64,000 nt of DNA from positions 62,001 through 126,000 of the forward strand of contig NZ_ACZP01000014.1 in assembly GCF_000176175.1 (NCBI RefSeq), written 5' to 3'. The first letter of the stretch is position 1. Each line of letters opens with the position of its first letter. The DNA is from Vibrio furnissii CIP 102972. Lineage in GTDB: Bacteria > Pseudomonadota > Gammaproteobacteria > Enterobacterales > Vibrionaceae. The notes beneath the pieces are model-generated. The model had not been told where the DNA came from, searched no databases, and worked only from the letters and a program-made list of their open reading frames with translations. A program made the position numbers and the translations under genes. Below are positions 43,839 to 53,447 of the stretch, piece by piece.

Positions 43839-43960
43839 CTAACAAACGCTTTAAGACGGATTTGCAACACTAGGCAGCTTTGGTTTTAATTGGCTTTTGT
43901 GTTTACGGCGCAATAATTGAGTGTTGTGGTAGCGTTGCTCATACCTTAATGTGGCGTTAT
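43839..43960 (+). repeat. attC site 7 (full length)
   Basis: 122 bp, CTAACAAACGCTTTAAGACG to CATACCTTAATGTGGCGTTAT. More diverged centre than the others. Confidence 0.85.
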
Positions 43961-43991
43961 GTGTTCGCGCACAAATGTGGGAGGAACTTCA

Positions 43992-44837
43992 GTGACTTTA
44001 AAACAAAAATTTCAGTATAAATTACTTCCTAAAGTTGTAGATAAATACATTGAGTTCCGAAATTCATGTATCGAAAAAAATCTACGTAAGCTCAAAGTTA
44101 CTTCAATTTTAGTGGACAACACAGTTCTGTTTCACGGTGTTACTCATGAAACCGCATGGATATCAAATGGTAGAAAAAAGTGGGGCGATACTACAATAGA
44201 TACTGGTTACCTATCTAGAATTCCAGTGCATAGAAAAGGTTGCAAATATCGTGAATTTGCCTCAATTAAATATTTGCCAAGTATTGTAGATTTAGCTAGG
44301 CGTGGTGTAATTGAACTGTGTCTTTCTGATGAATTGAAAGATGAACAATTAACTCAACCTATGGGAAGATTTCGAGGCTATAGGATGTTTGATAGCTCAT
44401 TATTTAAAGCGCTTGATATGCGAGTTATCCATGACCCCGATTATACATTTGCTATTGGCTCTGGCTGTAGAAGTCTTGAAGAGCAAAGAAAAGATAGGTT
44501 GGCATCAAAATCTGACCCACTTTATCATGACTTAATTCGAGTGCTAGGTAAGAAAAACTCACAGGATATCTGGCATATTGTCACGGCGGAAAGAAATGAC
44601 TGCTACTGTTTTTTAACTATGGATTTTAAGTTGGTAAAAAACCTAGAAGCACAGAAGAATAACCCTGCAGTTAGATCGTTAAAAACTAAGGTTCTGACGC
44701 CAGAGCAATTTGGTGTAGAAGTTAATCTGCCGTCAATTTCTCCCCGTTTTTACTCGTACCATATGGCAGATTGCCCCGTGAATAGCGAACTTAACTGGCA
44801 CGATTCGAAAAGACAGAAGCCGAGAAAAAACACATAA
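43992..44837 (+). CDS. Cassette gene: PIN-like domain protein
   Basis: 281 residues from the GTG at 43992, which has GGGAGGAAC before it (a longer frame opens inside the attC). Acidic motifs fit a PIN-like ribonuclease: D42 (SILVDNTVLF), ELCLSDEL near 115, D192 (SQDIWHIVTAERN) and D211 (YCFLTMDFKLV). Possible RNase effector; no separate antitoxin gene in the cassette. Inference from a dispersed motif set. Confidence 0.55.
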   Translation: MTLKQKFQYKLLPKVVDKYIEFRNSCIEKNLRKLKVTSILVDNTVLFHGVTHETAWISNGRKKWGDTTIDTGYLSRIPVHRKGCKYREFASIKYLPSIVDLARRGVIELCLSDELKDEQLTQPMGRFRGYRMFDSSLFKALDMRVIHDPDYTFAIGSGCRSLEEQRKDRLASKSDPLYHDLIRVLGKKNSQDIWHIVTAERNDCYCFLTMDFKLVKNLEAQKNNPAVRSLKTKVLTPEQFGVEVNLPSISPRFYSYHMADCPVNSELNWHDSKRQKPRKNT

Positions 44838-44860
44838 CAAAGCGTTTAAACGGGGCTAGA
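44834..44860 (+). repeat. attC 8 (5' half only)
   Basis: ATAACAAAGCGTTTAAACGG starts like an attC, but the rest is missing and the next gene follows at once. The site is probably inactive, tying the two cassettes together. Confidence 0.6.
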
Positions 44861-44876
44861 TTTCACAGGAAGTATT

Positions 44877-45308
44877 ATGCTTGAATTACCTTATGCGAAA
44901 GAAACATTTACCGTTGCTTTTACTGCTTTATTTAGTTTTATAATTTCATACCTTTTCTTTAAAAGGCAGGAAAAATTAGAAAAAAGAAAGGTGTTTTATG
45001 AAGCAGCATCATCGATGATAATCAAGTATATAGATGAGCTTATGTTTGCGTTATCTGATTTATCATACTCTACCAAGGACAATGAAGATGCTCTAAGAAT
45101 AGCGTTAATGAATGTAGTAAAGAAAAAACAAAATGTTGTTGAGAGTCGCCTCCTTCTGCTAAATGACAAAGACTTAGTTAATGAATTTGATTTGTTTCTT
45201 CAAGTATGTACAGCTTATAGTATCAATACTGGGTTCACAAAACCTAATAATGTGCCTATAACATTGGTTACAGTTCAAGCACATAAGGTATTGAAAAAAT
45301 TATTATAA
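44877..45308 (+). CDS. Cassette gene: small membrane-anchored protein
   Basis: 143 residues: one N-terminal membrane segment (FTVAFTALFSFIISYLFF), then a cytoplasmic helical domain (KRQEKLEKRKVFYEAASSMI). No family recognised. AGG site before the ATG. Confidence 0.6.
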   Translation: MLELPYAKETFTVAFTALFSFIISYLFFKRQEKLEKRKVFYEAASSMIIKYIDELMFALSDLSYSTKDNEDALRIALMNVVKKKQNVVESRLLLLNDKDLVNEFDLFLQVCTAYSINTGFTKPNNVPITLVTVQAHKVLKKLL

Positions 45309-45310
45309 AA

Positions 45311-45382
45311 TCTAACAATCTGTTTAAGAGTGATTCGCAACGCTTGGCATTTTCGCTTCGCTCACACCTTAATGGGGCATTA
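45311..45382 (+). repeat. attC site 9 (shortened)
   Basis: 72 bp: CTAACAATCTGTTTAAGAG, CGCAACGCTTGGCATTTTCGC, CACACCTTAATGGGGCATTAT. Central part deleted; core GCATTAT in place of GCGTTAT. Confidence 0.8.
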
Positions 45383-45435
45383 TGCAGCTAATTGCAATTC
45401 AAGAAAAATAATAGTTCTATTTAAAGAGAAGTAAC

Positions 45436-45903
45436 ATGTACAAGAAACTACTTATCCTTAGTCTACCTGTGTTTTTGGCAGCATGCGCTACTCCGAAGTA
45501 TACAGCGGAAGCAATCTCGCAAGAGAATCAGAGTAAAGAGATCACTATTGTCAAAGATAACGCGACACGAGAGATCTTCTTAGATTCAATGCAAGAGTGG
45601 TGTTTGGATACTGCGCATAAATGTACTGTTGTAAGTGATGGAACTACACCGAAAAGTTCGGAGCTTACACTTACCTATATATCACGTTGGAGCTGGGACT
45701 TCAGAACGTTTATCGCAGATGCCAAAGTTAAAGCGTATAAAAATAGCGAGAAAGTCGGTGAAGTCGAATTCAAGGCACCAAATAGTGCAAATTCAGATAA
45801 GTGGGGAGATGACCGTAAACGAATCATCGCAATGATGGATTTGTTGTTTGGTAAGCAGACCGTAAGTGAAGCTCAGTCCAAAATTAAGTCAGGTGAAATG
45901 TAA
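45436..45903 (+). CDS. Cassette gene: lipoprotein
   Basis: 155 residues with a lipoprotein signal MYKKLLILSLPVFLAAC (Cys17), mature part with two more Cys (EWCLDTAHKC). Acts in the cell envelope; family not recognised. AGAGAAG site before the ATG. Confidence 0.65.
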   Translation: MYKKLLILSLPVFLAACATPKYTAEAISQENQSKEITIVKDNATREIFLDSMQEWCLDTAHKCTVVSDGTTPKSSELTLTYISRWSWDFRTFIADAKVKAYKNSEKVGEVEFKAPNSANSDKWGDDRKRIIAMMDLLFGKQTVSEAQSKIKSGEM

Positions 45904-45906
45904 CAG

Positions 45907-46018
45907 TATAACAAACCGTTTAAAAGTGACTCGCAACATGTGGCATTTTTACTATGCGTTGCGTTTAATGTTTAAGGTGATTGGTATTGCGTTGCTGCTC
46001 CCCTTAACAGAGCATTAT
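45907..46018 (+). repeat. attC site 10
   Basis: 112 bp, ATAACAAACCGTTTAAAAGTG to CCCCTTAACAGAGCATTAT. Standard layout with a GCATTAT core. Confidence 0.85.
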
Positions 46019-46044
46019 TTTTGTATTTCAATGAGGAGTTTAAG

Positions 46045-46410
46045 TTGAAGAAGTTTACCATAATTATTGGATTATTTTTTTCTAGCATTGTATTTGCTGC
46101 CGAGCCTAGCTTTTCAGGGGTGTTTTACAGTGACTACCCTGGCGGTTTGACTGATAAAAATTGGACTGGCTATCCATCTCACAATGCATCTTACGCCGGA
46201 GATGGATATCTTTTCCAAAAGAATACTGACTCTGTCAATTATGTATCTAATCAAAAAAATTTGTTTATCAAAAACGCTCGAGAAGAAGCAAAAGAATTCG
46301 CGGTTTCTAATAAAAAAAATTCCTATGCTGTCGTAAACATGTCTTTCCAAGTTGTTAGAACTGAAAATACGACTGAGCTATACGCCGATTACTATGTTGT
46401 TGCGTGGTAG
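46045..46410 (+). CDS. Cassette gene: small exported protein
   Basis: 121 residues from a TTG at 46045, chosen because GAGGAG lies just before it and a signal peptide follows (KKFTIIIGLFFSSIVFAAE). The mature part contains GVFYSDYPGGLTDKNWTGYPSHNAS. No attC follows; the module's shared right end begins about 25 bp later. Function unknown. Confidence 0.6.
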   Translation: MKKFTIIIGLFFSSIVFAAEPSFSGVFYSDYPGGLTDKNWTGYPSHNASYAGDGYLFQKNTDSVNYVSNQKNLFIKNAREEAKEFAVSNKKNSYAVVNMSFQVVRTENTTELYADYYVVAW

Positions 46411-46446
46411 ATTAATATTTTTGGGTAACCTGAAACATACAACAAC

Positions 46447-46482
46447 GGCTCCAGAATGCTCATAAACCATCACTTTGGAGCC
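46447..46482. repeat. Hairpin shared by both cassette modules (second copy)
   Basis: GGCTCCA...TGGAGCC, copy of 10306-10341 with the inner stem slightly changed. Confidence 0.65.
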
Positions 46483-46505
46483 TTTGTAACTTTCACGCAG
46501 AACCC

Positions 46506-46927
46506 TCAACCAAGGCCATTTTTAGCAGGCGCAGACTCTACGAAAATTTCCGTCTTCTCTTTCTTGTTGAAATAATATTCAACTTCCTCTTTAGTATGAT
46601 GACCTTCGAGTGTGATTGATGTGTTGTCTGCATACTGAATATGTACTATTCGGTTTTGCTTCGTTCTAATCCACGCAATTAGAACACTCGCAATTGAGGC
46701 ATAAGGTACCGTGTTGATTAGATATCTGGAACGGCTACACTAAAGCGCTTCACCTTTCCCAAGTGGTTTTCAACACTTTCTTTAGTCAACAATTCTGAAA
46801 GTTCACTTAAGCCCACTTCAAACGCTCTATAGACACGCCTCGTCAGTTTCACCCGCTCCCTCACCCTGCCCTTTTGCTTACTTTTTGGACCAACAGAATT
46901 GGGTAATGACAAAACTGTGAACAGCAT
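46506..46927 (-). pseudogene. EACC1-like gene, broken second copy
   Basis: About 90% identical in DNA to 10361-10680. Here SELSELLTKESVENHLGKVKRFSVAVPDI reads through the spot that is frameshifted in the first copy, but a 10-bp deletion at about 46720 then gives a stop. The N-terminus is replaced by unrelated sequence (KSKQKGRVRERVKLTRRVYRAFEVG). Marks the right end of the remnant element. Confidence 0.7.
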
Positions 46928-47116
46928 TAAACGTTTGCGTAATCGCTAACCTTCACCGAACTCGTTTTTGAGGGTTTTATCACAATAACCCTGTTGTTAT
47001 AGTAATCATAGAAAACAACCGAACCATTCGAGGCATGGAGCATCCTCACTTATCTCACGACGAGAAGATTGGTACCGACACTGACACTGTTCGGCAAACT
47101 TAAAGAGGGTCAAAAA

Positions 47117-47377
47117 ATGGACATGAACATGGTTGAAATCATGGGCTACGCGGCATCAATCGGCGTGGCTATCTCACTTACGATGAAAGACATCGTCAAA
47201 CTTCGCGTTTTGAACTTTATCGGCTGTGCACTATTTGTTGTGTACGGTTTGATGATTAACGCATGGCCCGTGGTCGCGACCAACGCGTTCATTGCGTGCG
47301 TTAACGTATATTTCCTGTTCAAAATGCAGCAAGAAAAGAAGGCTGACAAAGCCGAAGGCGTGCAAAACGCCGCTTAA
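47117..47377 (+). CDS. Small inner-membrane protein (YgjV-like)
   Basis: 86 residues from the ATG at 47117, with GAGGGT before it. Three hydrophobic segments: MVEIMGYAASIGVAISLTM, LNFIGCALFVVYGLMI, VVATNAFIACVNVYFLF, the YgjV/SemiSWEET-like pattern. Host gene, GC and codon use like the flanks. Confidence 0.75.
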   Translation: MDMNMVEIMGYAASIGVAISLTMKDIVKLRVLNFIGCALFVVYGLMINAWPVVATNAFIACVNVYFLFKMQQEKKADKAEGVQNAA

Positions 47378-47403
47378 ATAAAAATAAAAAAAAGACGTGT
47401 AAA

Positions 47404-47433
47404 AAAAGCCCGGGCAATTGCCCGGGCTTTTAC
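47404..47433. terminator. Bidirectional terminator between YgjV-like gene and glpK
   Basis: AAAGCCCGGGCAA-TTGCCCGGGCTTT, a perfect palindromic stem with A and T runs on either side; serves both converging genes. Confidence 0.9.
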
Positions 47434-47494
47434 TTTTCCCCGATAACCGCTTCCCCCCTACGAAGAAACGGTCATTCACACAATGGTTGTTACA

Positions 47495-49015
47495 TTACTC
47501 TTCTTCGTGATGTAACTCAGCCCATGCTTGCGCACATTTCACCGCGCGTTTCCAACCTTTGTAACGACGTTGACGTTTCTCTTCATCGTGGTGAGGTTCA
47601 AAACTGCGATCAATTTCGGCTTTATCTTTCAATTCTTCCAAGTCATCCCAGAAACCAACAGCCAAGCCCGCCAAATAAGCGGCACCCAGTGCTGTGACTT
47701 CGGTGACTTTTGGACGATGTACTTCGGTATCCAGCACATCAGATTGGAACTGCATCAGGAAGTTGTTGGCAACCGCACCGCCATCCACACGCAGTGCAGA
47801 CAGGCGAATGCCGGAGTCTGCTTGCATCGCATCTAGGACGTCACGAGTTTGGTAAGCAATACTTTCCAATGTTGCACGGATGATGTGGTTTGAGTTCACG
47901 CCGCGAGTCAGGCCCACAATGGTGCCACGTGCGTAAGCATCCCAATATGGTGCGCCAAGGCCCGTAAATGCAGGCACCACGTACACACCGTTTGAGGTGT
48001 CTACTTTGGTTGCGAAGTATTCTGAGTCGTGCGCATCAGAGATCAGTTTCAGCTCATCACGCAGCCACTGAATAGAAGCGCCGCCCATGAATACTGCACC
48101 TTCCAGTGCGTAAGCCGGTTCGCCTTTCGGACCACAAGCCAGAGTCGTCAGCAGACCATTTCTTGACGTCACTTTTTCCTGACCGGTGTTCATCAGCAGG
48201 AAGCAGCCTGTGCCGTAGGTGTTTTTCGCCTGACCCGCTTTCACACACATTTGGCCGTACAGCGCCGCTTGTTGGTCACCCGCAATCCCTGCGATTGGAA
48301 TACGCGTACCGCCTTTACCACCGATGTTGGTTTGGCCGTACACTTCTGAAGAGCGCTTCACTTCTGGCATCATTGCCAGCGGAATGCCGAACTCTTTCAG
48401 GATCTTCTCATCCCACTGCAGTGAGTTGATGTTAAACAGCATGGTACGCGATGCGTTGGTGTAATCAGTCACGTGTACGCGACCTTGGGTCATTTTCCAC
48501 ACCAACCATGTATCGACGGTACCAAACAGTAGTTTGCCCGATTCAGCCGCTTCGCGTGCGCCTTCAACGTTGTCCAGAATCCACTTGATTTTGGTGCCCG
48601 AGAAGTACGGGTCAAGCACCAAGCCGGTGTTTTCGCGAATGTACGCTTCCAGTCCGTCACGAGATTTCAGCTCTTCACAGATTTCAGCCGTACGGCGACA
48701 CTGCCATACGATGGCGTTGTAAATCGGTTTGCCTGTTTCTTTGTCCCAAACGATGGTGGTTTCACGTTGGTTGGTAATACCAATCGCCGCGACTTCATCA
48801 CTACGGATCCCCGCTTTGCCCAGCGCTTCAACCAGCGTTGAACTTTGCGTCGCGTAGATTTCCATTGGATCATGCTCAACCCAACCCGCTTCTGGGTAGA
48901 TTTGAGTGAATTCACGCTGAGAAACGCTCACAATATTTGCATCGTGGTCGAGTACAACAGCTCGCGAGCTGGTGGTGCCCTGATCTAATGCAACCACATA
49001 TTTCTGCTCAGTCAT
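47495..49015 (-). CDS. glpK: Glycerol kinase
   Basis: 506 residues. Phosphorylates glycerol to glycerol-3-phosphate with ATP. FGGY kinase with [23 protein letters not shown] at the N-terminus, [31 protein letters not shown], and the second signature [23 protein letters not shown]. Full length. Downstream of glpF in a leftward glpFK operon. Confidence 0.97.
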   Translation of the reverse strand: MTEQKYVVALDQGTTSSRAVVLDHDANIVSVSQREFTQIYPEAGWVEHDPMEIYATQSSTLVEALGKAGIRSDEVAAIGITNQRETTIVWDKETGKPIYNAIVWQCRRTAEICEELKSRDGLEAYIRENTGLVLDPYFSGTKIKWILDNVEGAREAAESGKLLFGTVDTWLVWKMTQGRVHVTDYTNASRTMLFNINSLQWDEKILKEFGIPLAMMPEVKRSSEVYGQTNIGGKGGTRIPIAGIAGDQQAALYGQMCVKAGQAKNTYGTGCFLLMNTGQEKVTSRNGLLTTLACGPKGEPAYALEGAVFMGGASIQWLRDELKLISDAHDSEYFATKVDTSNGVYVVPAFTGLGAPYWDAYARGTIVGLTRGVNSNHIIRATLESIAYQTRDVLDAMQADSGIRLSALRVDGGAVANNFLMQFQSDVLDTEVHRPKVTEVTALGAAYLAGLAVGFWDDLEELKDKAEIDRSFEPHHDEEKRQRRYKGWKRAVKCAQAWAELHHEEE

Positions 49016-49066
49016 GGTTTATTCCTTATAGTTTCACGTTCTTGCTAACTTCGAATTACTTTCATT

Positions 49067-49921
49067 TTAGACGTGTGCTTGTTCACTTTCTTCCACGTCA
49101 TCACACTGGTTCGGGATAGTACAGCCCGTTCCCACGGTTGGAAGATAAACCGCGATAAATTTCGGATATGCCCACGCACCAAAACATGCACCTAAAATTG
49201 GCGCTGCAATCGGGACGATGAAATATGGGATGTCTTTGGCGCCGCTCAGTGCATAATCCCAACCGGCCAGGTAAGCGAACAGCTTCGGACCGAAGTCACG
49301 CGCTGGGTTCATTGCAAAACCAGTTAGTGGACCAAGCGAGCCGCCGATGATTGCAATCAGAATACCGATCAACAATGGGTTCAGCGCATTACGGTGTGCA
49401 CCGTTGTTTTCATCGCCCAGTGCCAAAATCGCAAACATCAGTACGGCTGTAATGGTAAATTCGACCGCGAACGCACCGCCAAACGACAAGGCAGCATTCG
49501 GATACGTCGAGAAGATACCCGCAGTGGCCAATGCTTCTTGGCTGCTACGTACAAAATTGTGCGCGATTTCGTAATCGGTAAAAAGGTTGCTGTACAAGCC
49601 GTAAACCAATGCTGCCGAGCAGAAGGCACCCAGCACTTGCGCCACAATATAAGGAACCACTTTCGCTTTATCAAAACCATGGAAAGCGGCCAGAGCGATC
49701 GTTACCGCGGGGTTAATGTGAGCCCCTGAGACACCAGCTGTACAGTAGATGGCGATGGCAACGCCCATGCCCCACATGATACTGATTTCCCATTGACCAA
49801 ATTGTGCGCTAGTCAGCACGAGTGCTGCCACACAACCCACACCGAAGAAAATCAGCAGTCCGGTGCCGATAAACTCCGCGATACACTCTCCTAAAAGAGT
49901 ATGTTGTTTTGTTCGAGTCAT
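49067..49921 (-). CDS. glpF: Glycerol facilitator (aquaglyceroporin)
   Basis: 284 residues with six membrane segments and two NPA loops: SGAHINPAVTIALA and GFAMNPARDFGPKLFAYLAGW. Lets glycerol in for GlpK. Divergent from glpABC. Confidence 0.97.
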   Translation of the reverse strand: MTRTKQHTLLGECIAEFIGTGLLIFFGVGCVAALVLTSAQFGQWEISIMWGMGVAIAIYCTAGVSGAHINPAVTIALAAFHGFDKAKVVPYIVAQVLGAFCSAALVYGLYSNLFTDYEIAHNFVRSSQEALATAGIFSTYPNAALSFGGAFAVEFTITAVLMFAILALGDENNGAHRNALNPLLIGILIAIIGGSLGPLTGFAMNPARDFGPKLFAYLAGWDYALSGAKDIPYFIVPIAAPILGACFGAWAYPKFIAVYLPTVGTGCTIPNQCDDVEESEQAHV

Positions 49922-50454
49922 AAGTAAGAGTCCTGTTTATAGTTATGTACACAAACTTTGTGTGGGGCAAATCTGACACAGAAGAGCACTCTCGAAAATC
50001 GAATAAGGAAATTTATGAGCGTTCGAGCACAAATTTGTTAATGTCAAACTCGTTTTTTGTTAATTGGCGCATCATTTTGATCATTTCATCAGTAGGGTTA
50101 GTTTTTATCGCGCCATTTTCTAATCAAGAAACCCTAATAAACTGAGCAATTGCTTATTAAACAAGGCATCATACGTTTTCATTTGCCAACAACGTTCTTG
50201 ACTCCGCTTGCACATCAGACCAGCTCGTTAGCGCATTTATTCCTGTTTTCATCGATTTACATGTAACAAATATGTGCCTAACCCTGTTAAATATCAGCAA
50301 CATTGTTGGTTAATTTCTCCACACCGACACGAAACAATCACCAAAACTATCAATTTAACGCTCGTTCGCGCTTTTGTGAGCAATATATCGAACGTAAATG
50401 ATAAAAAAAGACATACTAGTTGTAAGTTTATTAAAGTTGCATAAGGTAAAGGTC
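49922..50454. promoter_or_regulatory. glpFK/glpABC divergent control region
   Basis: 530 bp without a convincing gene. GlpR-like elements: ATGAGCGTTCGAGCAC near 50015 and AACGCTCGTTCGCGCT near 50355, both built on the GCTCG/TTCG half-site. TGTGAGCAATATATCGA near 50374 is a weak CRP-like site. The pattern fits glycerol-3-phosphate induction and catabolite control of both operons. Confidence 0.45.
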
Positions 50455-52125
50455 ATGACGGCTTATCAACGAATGGAAACCGACGTTGTCATCATTGGCG
50501 GCGGCGCGACCGGCACAGGCATCATGCGAGACTGCGCATTGCGAGGCATCGCGTGCATTCTGCTAGAGAAAGATGACATCGCCTCCGGCACCACAGGTCG
50601 TAACCACGGCTTGCTGCACTCTGGCGCGCGCTATGCCGTCACTGATGCAGAATCGGCCAAAGAATGCATTCAGGAAAACCAAACGCTCAAACGCATCGCT
50701 CGCCATTGTGTGGAAGCGACCGATGGCCTATTCATTACCCTGCCTGAAGACGAACTCAGCTTTCAAGACACCTTTATTCAGGCTTGCGGCAATGCTGGTA
50801 TCGAAGCGACCCGTTTAACGCCGAGAGAAGCACTCGCGCTCGAACCGAACGTGAACCCAGCGCTGATCGGCGCGGTAAAAGTACCTGACGGCACGCTGGA
50901 TCCGTTCCGTTTGTGTGCCTCAAACGTCCTTGATGCCAAAGAGCACGGCGCGCGCATGTTCAACCGCACCATCGTCACCAGTTTGATTCGCCAAGGCGAT
51001 ACCATACTCGGTGTACGCTGTTTGCAATTGGGCACCAACCAACAGTTTGAAATCTTTGCCAAAGAAGTGATCAACGCCGCAGGCATTTGGGGACAACATA
51101 TCTGCGAATATGCTGACCTCAACATCAAGATGTTCCCTGCCAAGGGTTCGCTGTTGATCCTCGATTACCGCATCAATAACTTAGTGATCAACCGTTGCCG
51201 TAAACCTTCTGATGCCGACATTCTGGTGCCCGGCGACACCATTTCACTCATCGGCACCACGTCCGAACACATTGATTACGACCAGATCGATAACTTGCAC
51301 GTCACCGAACGTGACGTGGATGTGCTGCTGGCAGAAGGTGCGAAACTTGCGCCGATCATGGCCAATACGCGCGTGCTGCGTGCCTACGCGGGGGTACGTC
51401 CTTTGGTATCGGTAGATGACGATGGCAGTGGCCGGAATATCAGCCGCGGCATCGTTTTGCTCGATCACCAAGAGCGCGACGGCCTCAAAGGCCTCACCAC
51501 CATTACCGGCGGCAAACTGATGACCTACCGCTTAATGGCGGAATGGGCGACCGACTTAGTGGCGAAGAAACTGGGCAACACTCAAGCGTGCGAAACCCAC
51601 ACGCGCCCACTGCCGGGGTCAAACGAAACGCCAAAAGCCATCAAGAAAACCGCCAGCATCGCCAAACCGGTGTATGAATCCGCCATTTATCGCCATGGTG
51701 AACGCGCCACGCAATTCTTGTCTGACGATGCCAAGAGCCAAGCGATTATTTGTGAATGTGAAATGGTCACCGCGGGCGAAATTGAATACGCGATTAAACA
51801 GCTCGACGTCAACAACTTGGTCGATCTACGCCGCCGCACTCGCTTAGGCATGGGCCCTTGTCAGGGCGAACTGTGCAGCTACCGTGCGGCCAGCCTGTTT
51901 TCCGAATATGGTCAGGTCGATGGCTGTCAATCGAGCGAATTGTTGGTCGATTTTCTGGAAGAGCGCTGGAAAGGCATCAAACCCATTTTCTGGGGGGATG
52001 CGCTGCGCGAAGCGGAATTCAGCTATTGGATTTACGAAGGATTACTCGGTGCCAGCGACCTGCCCCAGCCCGCTCAATCAGAACACCCTCAAGCAGAACA
52101 ACAAAAACAGGAGGCGGAATTATGA
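50455..52125 (+). CDS. glpA: Anaerobic glycerol-3-phosphate dehydrogenase, subunit A
   Basis: 556 residues. FAD-binding subunit oxidising glycerol-3-phosphate to dihydroxyacetone phosphate. FAD motif VVIIGGGATGTGIMRDCALRG near residue 11, and a C-terminal BFD-like [2Fe-2S] domain with Cys in ICECEMVT and GPCQGELC, which marks GlpA rather than GlpD. The ATG at 50455 has AAGG before it and starts at the usual N-terminus. Overlaps glpB by 4 bp. Confidence 0.95.
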   Translation: MTAYQRMETDVVIIGGGATGTGIMRDCALRGIACILLEKDDIASGTTGRNHGLLHSGARYAVTDAESAKECIQENQTLKRIARHCVEATDGLFITLPEDELSFQDTFIQACGNAGIEATRLTPREALALEPNVNPALIGAVKVPDGTLDPFRLCASNVLDAKEHGARMFNRTIVTSLIRQGDTILGVRCLQLGTNQQFEIFAKEVINAAGIWGQHICEYADLNIKMFPAKGSLLILDYRINNLVINRCRKPSDADILVPGDTISLIGTTSEHIDYDQIDNLHVTERDVDVLLAEGAKLAPIMANTRVLRAYAGVRPLVSVDDDGSGRNISRGIVLLDHQERDGLKGLTTITGGKLMTYRLMAEWATDLVAKKLGNTQACETHTRPLPGSNETPKAIKKTASIAKPVYESAIYRHGERATQFLSDDAKSQAIICECEMVTAGEIEYAIKQLDVNNLVDLRRRTRLGMGPCQGELCSYRAASLFSEYGQVDGCQSSELLVDFLEERWKGIKPIFWGDALREAEFSYWIYEGLLGASDLPQPAQSEHPQAEQQKQEAEL

Positions 52126-53447
52126 TGCATTATGATGTGGCCGTGATCGGCGGCGGCATTGCGGGTTATACCGCTGCAATTCGCAGCCTGCAAGCTTGCA
52201 AAAAAACCGTGCTCATCAATCAAGGCCAAAGCGCGTTGCATTTCTCTTCCGGCTCCATTGATGTGCTGGCGAAATTGCCAGATGGCAGCGCGGTCACCCA
52301 CCCGTTTGATGCCCTCGACGCATTGCAGCAACAAGCGCCGTCCCATCCGTACAACACGGTGGGTCGCAGCACGCTGCAAAAAGGGCTGGAATGGTTTCGT
52401 CAAACGCTCGCTACCGCGAACGTGCCGCTATCGCATCAAGATGATTTGGCCAATCACGGGCGCATCACGCCGCTTGGTACGCTCAAAGCGACTTGGCTAT
52501 CGCAGCCATTTGTTTACCAACACCGCCAAGAAGTTTCGTTTGAGCGTATTGTGGTGGTTTCAATCGATGGCTATCGCGATTTTCAGCCACAAATGCTGAA
52601 AGATAACCTTCACCAGCATCCCGATTTTCAAGGCGTGCCGATTCACACGGTCACCCTGTCGATTCCGGGGTTTGACGGATACCGCCGCAACCCAAATGAG
52701 CTGCGCTCAATCGACATTGCACGTTTGCTGAAACACGATGCCGCGTGGACCGCGCTATGCGATGGTTTGATGCGTGCAGCCAATCGCAACGACTTGGTGA
52801 TCATGCCCGCGATCATGGGCAACGGCGATGGCCTAACGCTGCTCTCGAAGCTACGCGACACCACGCAACTGCAATTTCACGAAGTACCGACCATGCCACC
52901 ATCGCTGCTGGGTATTCGCATTGAAGAGGCGCTCAGTCGCACCTTCCTGTTGCTGGGTGGCATTCATCTCAAAGGCGACAAAGTGGTCAACGGCACGTTT
53001 GACGGCGAGCGTCTGGTTAGCCTGCAAACGCAAAACCTGCGCGACATGGCCATCAGCGCTGACAACTACATCATGGCAACCGGCAGCTATTTCAGCCAAG
53101 GGTTGCATGCCGAGCAACACGCCATCCAAGAACCGATCTTTGGCTTGCAAGTGACGCATAAACCAGCGCGCGTTGATTGGCGCAATCCGGCCTTCTTTGC
53201 CGACCGTTCACACCCTTTTATGGCATTCGGTGTCGAAACCAACGCGCAGCTGAACCCACAGCGCAGCGGCGTCACCATTAAAAACTTGTACTGCTGCGGC
53301 TCCATGTTGTCGGGTTACGATCCCGTGTTTGAAGGGTGCGGTGGCGGCGTCGCGATTGGCACCGCCTACCACGCCATCATGCAATGCCTAGAACCTCAAT
53401 TGTCAGCGTCTCACCCAAACCCATTCGATCAGGAGGTGCTCGCATGA
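52122..53447 (+). CDS. glpB: Anaerobic glycerol-3-phosphate dehydrogenase, subunit B
   Basis: 441 residues. FMN/FAD flavoprotein with YDVAVIGGGIAGYTAAIRSLQ at the N-terminus and IKNLYCCGSMLSGYDPVFEGCGGGVAIGTAY at the C-terminus. The ATG at 52122 has GAGGCGG before it and overlaps the glpA stop; the frame opens much earlier but only inside glpA. Confidence 0.95.
   Translation: MMHYDVAVIGGGIAGYTAAIRSLQACKKTVLINQGQSALHFSSGSIDVLAKLPDGSAVTHPFDALDALQQQAPSHPYNTVGRSTLQKGLEWFRQTLATANVPLSHQDDLANHGRITPLGTLKATWLSQPFVYQHRQEVSFERIVVVSIDGYRDFQPQMLKDNLHQHPDFQGVPIHTVTLSIPGFDGYRRNPNELRSIDIARLLKHDAAWTALCDGLMRAANRNDLVIMPAIMGNGDGLTLLSKLRDTTQLQFHEVPTMPPSLLGIRIEEALSRTFLLLGGIHLKGDKVVNGTFDGERLVSLQTQNLRDMAISADNYIMATGSYFSQGLHAEQHAIQEPIFGLQVTHKPARVDWRNPAFFADRSHPFMAFGVETNAQLNPQRSGVTIKNLYCCGSMLSGYDPVFEGCGGGVAIGTAYHAIMQCLEPQLSASHPNPFDQEVLA

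Noticed and set aside
49945-50145. 66-codon frame between glpF and glpA
   Set aside because: No ribosome-binding site or family likeness; it falls in the regulatory region.
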